DNA from: Paramecium sonneborni
Taxonomy: Eukaryota; Ciliophora; Oligohymenophorea; Peniculida; Parameciidae
Length of the DNA stretch: 64,000 bases
Direction: 5' to 3'
Assembly: GCA_905182985.1 (NCBI GenBank)
Contig: CAJJDN010000008.1
Span: forward strand, 453,740 to 517,739
Of this stretch, positions 61,268 through 64,000 are shown piece after piece (the first letter of the stretch is position 1; every line of letters starts with the position of its first letter). The notes beneath the pieces were generated by a model. That model was not told the origin of the DNA and did not search any database. It saw nothing but the letters and a program-made list of their open reading frames with translations. The position numbers and the translations under genes are program-made.

Positions 61268-62266
61268 TCATTTTTTAAGTAAATGATTTTTTAAATGATT
61301 TTGAGAAGCTTTTATCTAATTATTCTATTGCAAAGTTAAAATATCTTTAATAAAATTACATTTATACCCTTTATTACATAATTGTAAAGTAAAAGAACTA
61401 CAATCAAAATTAATAGTACACATATACATATTGATATAATTGGCTAAAGGTTAGACTTTAAATCTGTAAATAACTTAAATATTAAAATTAAATATAAGTA
61501 CATTTGTTCCTTAGAAAGCTGGATGAATTCGATTGCTTTAAACCTGTAATATGACTTTTTCAACATTACTCATTTAACATTGTTCACTCAGACCGATTGA
61601 AAAGTATGTTTATGAAAAGTCTATTTTTGAATACTCAAAATTCAATCCAGTTTCTTTGTTTTCGAGAATTTTTTATTCATATTATGATGTTAATGTCTCT
61701 AAATTTTAAGTAATTTATTTAAATAGTTCAATCTTTTATAATATATTAATAAAAATACGTTATCTTGTGTTTTAACTAATTATTCTTATTCTGTAAGACA
61801 TTTATAATAGTCTTCGAAAACTTAATATGCTAAATCTCTTCTAAAATTGTTATCATATAAAACCATATAAATTCTATCTAAATCAGTAATTTTGAGTATC
61901 CAAAAGCCTTCATCAGTAGTGACTACATATATAACATCATATTCTAATTAGGAAAATTCTAAAAAGTTTTTAACAATAATTTTGGCATGAGATTCAGCAG
62001 TATTTTTTTTTGTGTGATTACAGTGATATAAAATTTACCAATTTTAGAATCTTAATAATAAATAGGCTTTGATGTAATAAATCTTATCATATATTCCATA
62101 AAATTTAAGATCTATTTTTTGGGGTATGGCATTAGGATTTGTAAAATTATCAGGTTCTTATTAAAATTGTTAGTATTATTGCCCATATTAAGCAACATTA
62201 CTGAATTATGCATTTTAATCAATTTACTATAGCTAATTATTATTTGGATCTAACTATTGTTATTAC

Positions 62267-62302
<36 letters not shown>

Positions 62303-62535
62303 TACCATTATTATTATTGGTATTGTTATTATTAAATTTGTTATTGCTAAGGAACTATTTATTGATTTTAAAATTGCTAATTTTACTATATATTCGATTA
62401 ACTTTATTGTTAAAATATTCCACTATAAGTTTATCCATATTAATTCATAACATTCTATCCATGAACAGGAGGGGCGTTTATATTTGATTATCCAAAAATG
62501 CTGCTTCTAGCACTATTGGGTTAAATTGTATACAT
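61268..62535 (-). CDS. Q-rich protein with longin-like globular domain, function unknown
   Basis: About 413 residues with one 26-nt intron. It starts MYTIQPNSARSSIFGQSNIN, then a long Gln-rich region (about residues 35-115) coded by TAA/TAG/CAA repeats. The globular part runs KIDLKFYGIYDKIYYIKAYL, AESHAKIIVKNFLEF, YDVIYVVTTDEGFWILKITD, LYDNNFRRDLAYQVFEDYYK then a helix ELFKQITQNLETLTSQYEQ; strand/helix order recalls a longin (SNARE-like) domain, a weak inference. The C-terminus is ambiguous. Without further splicing it ends at 61268 after a Cys-containing beta-like segment. A 28-nt intron would instead give a membrane segment (IISICICVLLILIVVLLL) and a stop at 61174. Confidence 0.6.
62255..62330. 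repeat. (TTA)n / (TAA)n microsatellite encoding poly-Gln
   Basis: A trinucleotide tract, TTA repeats on the plus strand with TTG, CTA and CCA interruptions. On the coding (minus) strand it reads mainly TAA, with TAG and CAA, i.e. poly-Gln in the ciliate code. Read in another frame it would be poly-Asn; the Gln frame connects to the folded domain. Confidence 0.9.
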
Positions 62536-62563
62536 GTTTGAATTATTATTAAAATATTAAAAT
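62536..62563. promoter_or_regulatory. 28-bp divergent intergenic spacer
   Basis: Only 28 bp, almost all A/T, lie between the start codons of the Q-rich gene (minus) and the small helical gene (plus). Confidence 0.5.
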
Positions 62564-63039
62564 ATGTCAAATGAGAATGCAATTGATTTAGTTTTGAAAA
62601 ATTTAGATCAACAAGGATAACTGACTAAGGTAAATCCAAAATAAAAGCATCAAGTGTTTGAAATCTTTAATTAATCAAAAAGCAAAAAGTCAGGAGCGTC
62701 AAACCTTTTTGAAAAAATGAGAAAGCGAAACTATTCAATAAGATAATGAATTATTATAGTTATTGGAAGTGGAAAAGGAATTCTTCCAATTATTTGATTT
62801 TGAGCTCACGCTATTGGATTGTAAAGTGAAAGTAATCATTTTCTTTGAGTTGATTAAAAAAATTGGATTAAAATAATAAAGTGATTTGGACATTAATTTG
62901 TCTATTTTAAAAAATATACAGTTGTTAAAACTTAGTATTATGAATAAATTAATCTCAATCAATAAAAAGTAGGTTAAATACACATTTTTAATTTTTTGCT
63001 TAATTAAAGAGAAAAGAATTACTCTAAGAATAATAATGA
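62564..63039 (+). CDS. small helical protein of unknown function
   Basis: Best model: 133 residues with two 37-nt introns, longer than usual here, so the structure is tentative. N-terminus MSNENAIDLVLKNLDQQGQL, then KHQVFEIFNQSKSK, and after the first intron ETIQQDNELLQLLEVEKEFF then QLFDFELTLLDCK and LKNIQLLKLSIMNKLISINK with an end RKELLQEQQ. A small, mostly helical protein that could be a subunit of a complex. No family recognised. The alternative of a one-base error near 62715 instead of the first intron is possible. Confidence 0.5.
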
Positions 63040-63062
63040 TTTATTAATTCAATATTTTTATA

Positions 63063-63920
63063 ATGTTTTTGGAATTCTTTATTTTAATAAACATAATAGT
63101 TGGAGAGGAAATAGTAAAAGAAGTCAGTAGTGCATGTAGATGTCAGCAAATATTGAGTGAAAAAGATTGCAACTAAAAATGTAAATGGAATTTAGAGAAA
63201 AAAAAATGTTTTGATCGAAAGTGTACTGAAATAGAAGAAGAAGAAGCATGTTTTAGTAGGAATTGTAATTTTATTGAGAATTAATGCTAAAGCTTAGATG
63301 ATTGTAGCGATATTTTAATTAAATATTTTTGCAATTTAAATTCTAAATGCATTTATGATGATTAAAATCTAAATTGTAGAGATGAAATAAATGAAGAAAT
63401 AGATTGCAGTTCTTTTAAGACTAAGAAAAGTTGTTAAAATAATATAGATTCAAATAATAATTATTGTATCTGGATTGATAATGATGTAGAAGATGGATAT
63501 GTGAAATAACCTGGTAATGATTTTGGTACTTGTAAGAGTTATCCTTTTGAAACATGTGATAGTGCTAACCTAATATTTCATCCAATAGAGTTATGCGAAA
63601 GGAATTAATTTTAATGTATATGGTCGAACGAAAGTTGTTAGTAAAAGGATTGTACTTTGATGGGGAATGATGAATAATTGTGTAAAGAGAATTTTTCTTC
63701 AATAAGAGAGGGAAAAAAGATTTTATTATGTAGTTGGAATGTTGAGAAAAAGTAATGTGAAAATGGATTTAACGTTTCAACACTGAGAGAAGAATAATGC
63801 TATAATGAGAAAACATTATTTTAGTTAACATTTGATGAGGAAAATAAAAAATGTACAAAATGTCCTGGTATGGGATATATAATAGTGAGTAGTCTATTAT
63901 TTTAATTGATATTTTTGTGA
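63063..63920 (+). CDS. cysteine-rich secreted, probably GPI-anchored surface protein
   Basis: Intronless, 285 residues. Signal peptide MFLEFFILINIIVGEE; body with about 30 Cys in CxW/CxF modules (CRCQQILSEKDCNQKCKW, ACFSRNCNFIENQCQSL, NYCIWIDNDVEDG, CIWSNESCQQKDC, LCSWNVEKKQC); C-terminus KKCTKCPGMGYIIVSSLLFQ then LIFL, a hydrophobic GPI-type tail. The layout (signal, Cys modules with Trp, xYCIW, KCPxxY before the tail) matches the 3763-4581 gene, whose tail also follows a CVSCPKNY block. Probably the same broad surface-protein family. It starts 23 bp after the stop of the preceding gene. Confidence 0.85.
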
Positions 63921-63953
63921 ATGAATATAAAGTTATTATATTAAAAAAGCTTG

Positions 63954-64000
63954 ATGATTGCCTTACTTTTGAGTTTATTATTGTTTTATACACGTTGTTT
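63954..64000 (+). CDS. 5' end of a secreted protein (cut by the window edge)
   Basis: An ATG followed by 14 codons reading MIALLLSLLLFYTRC, a typical signal peptide with a Cys right after it. It begins 33 bp after the stop of the cysteine-rich surface protein, on the same strand, so it may be another member of that family. Too short to be sure. Confidence 0.4.
   Translation, partial: MIALLLSLLLFYTRC

Noticed and set aside
62208..62487. Plus-strand Ile/Leu-repeat frames over the trinucleotide tract
   Set aside because: They are the opposite-strand reading of the poly-Gln tract of the minus-strand gene.
1..64000. Telomeric repeats, internal eliminated sequences, transposons, CRISPR arrays
   Set aside because: No CCCCAA/CCCAAA runs at the ends, no TA-bounded insertion interrupting an otherwise intact gene, no transposase or reverse transcriptase frames, no short regularly spaced repeats.

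Overview
The window reads as somatic (macronuclear) DNA of a Paramecium-type ciliate. Long reading frames appear only if TAA and TAG are read as glutamine and TGA is the sole stop. The genes are broken by very small GT...AG introns, mostly 20-31 nt. Base composition is extremely AT-rich and genes are often separated by only 16-150 bp. I rebuilt about 35 gene models by hand with this code. For nearly all complete models the exon total is an exact multiple of three. No telomeric repeat, rRNA, CRISPR array or convincing tRNA was seen.

Layout. 1-7.0 kb: end of an unknown gene, a CK2 alpha kinase (+), a CK1-family kinase (-), a cysteine-rich surface-type protein (+) and a kinase with a probable N-terminal PH-like region (+). 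7.0-13.5 kb: three coiled-coil proteins, an HP1-like chromodomain protein, a trichocyst-matrix-protein-like secreted protein and the HAT-repeat splicing factor Clf1/Crooked neck. 13.6-17.4 kb: replication factor C large subunit (RFC1) and a tesmin/TSO1 CXC-domain protein. 17.7-22 kb: an equilibrative nucleoside transporter, a multi-pass membrane protein and an assembly duplication. 21.9-34.7 kb: a 1042-residue coiled-coil protein, a Kazal-like cysteine-rich secreted protein, a 279-residue unknown and a 2374-residue coiled-coil giant. 34.9-44.2 kb: gamma-glutamyl hydrolase, a long gene-poor stretch, a second CAMK-like kinase, two proteins of unknown function, a BAH-PHD chromatin reader and NADP isocitrate dehydrogenase. 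44.4-49.5 kb: a coiled-coil protein, a second CK2 alpha, a 91-residue unknown and a SEC14-like protein. 49.5-56.5 kb: a leishmanolysin-type (M8) metalloprotease and glutamine-dependent NAD+ synthetase, each disturbed by an assembly join. 56.5-64 kb: a MORN-repeat protein, a ubiquitin-domain (UBTD-like) protein, IFT38/CLUAP1, a Q-rich protein, a small helical protein, a second cysteine-rich surface protein and the first codons of another secreted protein.

The most important structural finding is that all three runs of N (20811, 51289-51841, 53819) are flanked by apparently perfect direct repeats of 1153, 629 and 1097 bp that abut the gap exactly. These look like unmerged overlapping contig ends rather than biology. 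The leishmanolysin and NAD+ synthetase genes read as intact single genes once one copy is ignored.

The genes do not form an operon or a single pathway. Themes that recur are phosphorylation (five kinases), chromatin (HP1-like, BAH-PHD, CXC), cilia and secretion (IFT38, MORN, trichocyst matrix) and cysteine-rich surface proteins. I did not find a convincing previously undescribed system. The most novel material is the large uncharacterised coiled-coil proteins and the unassigned membrane and Q-rich proteins.
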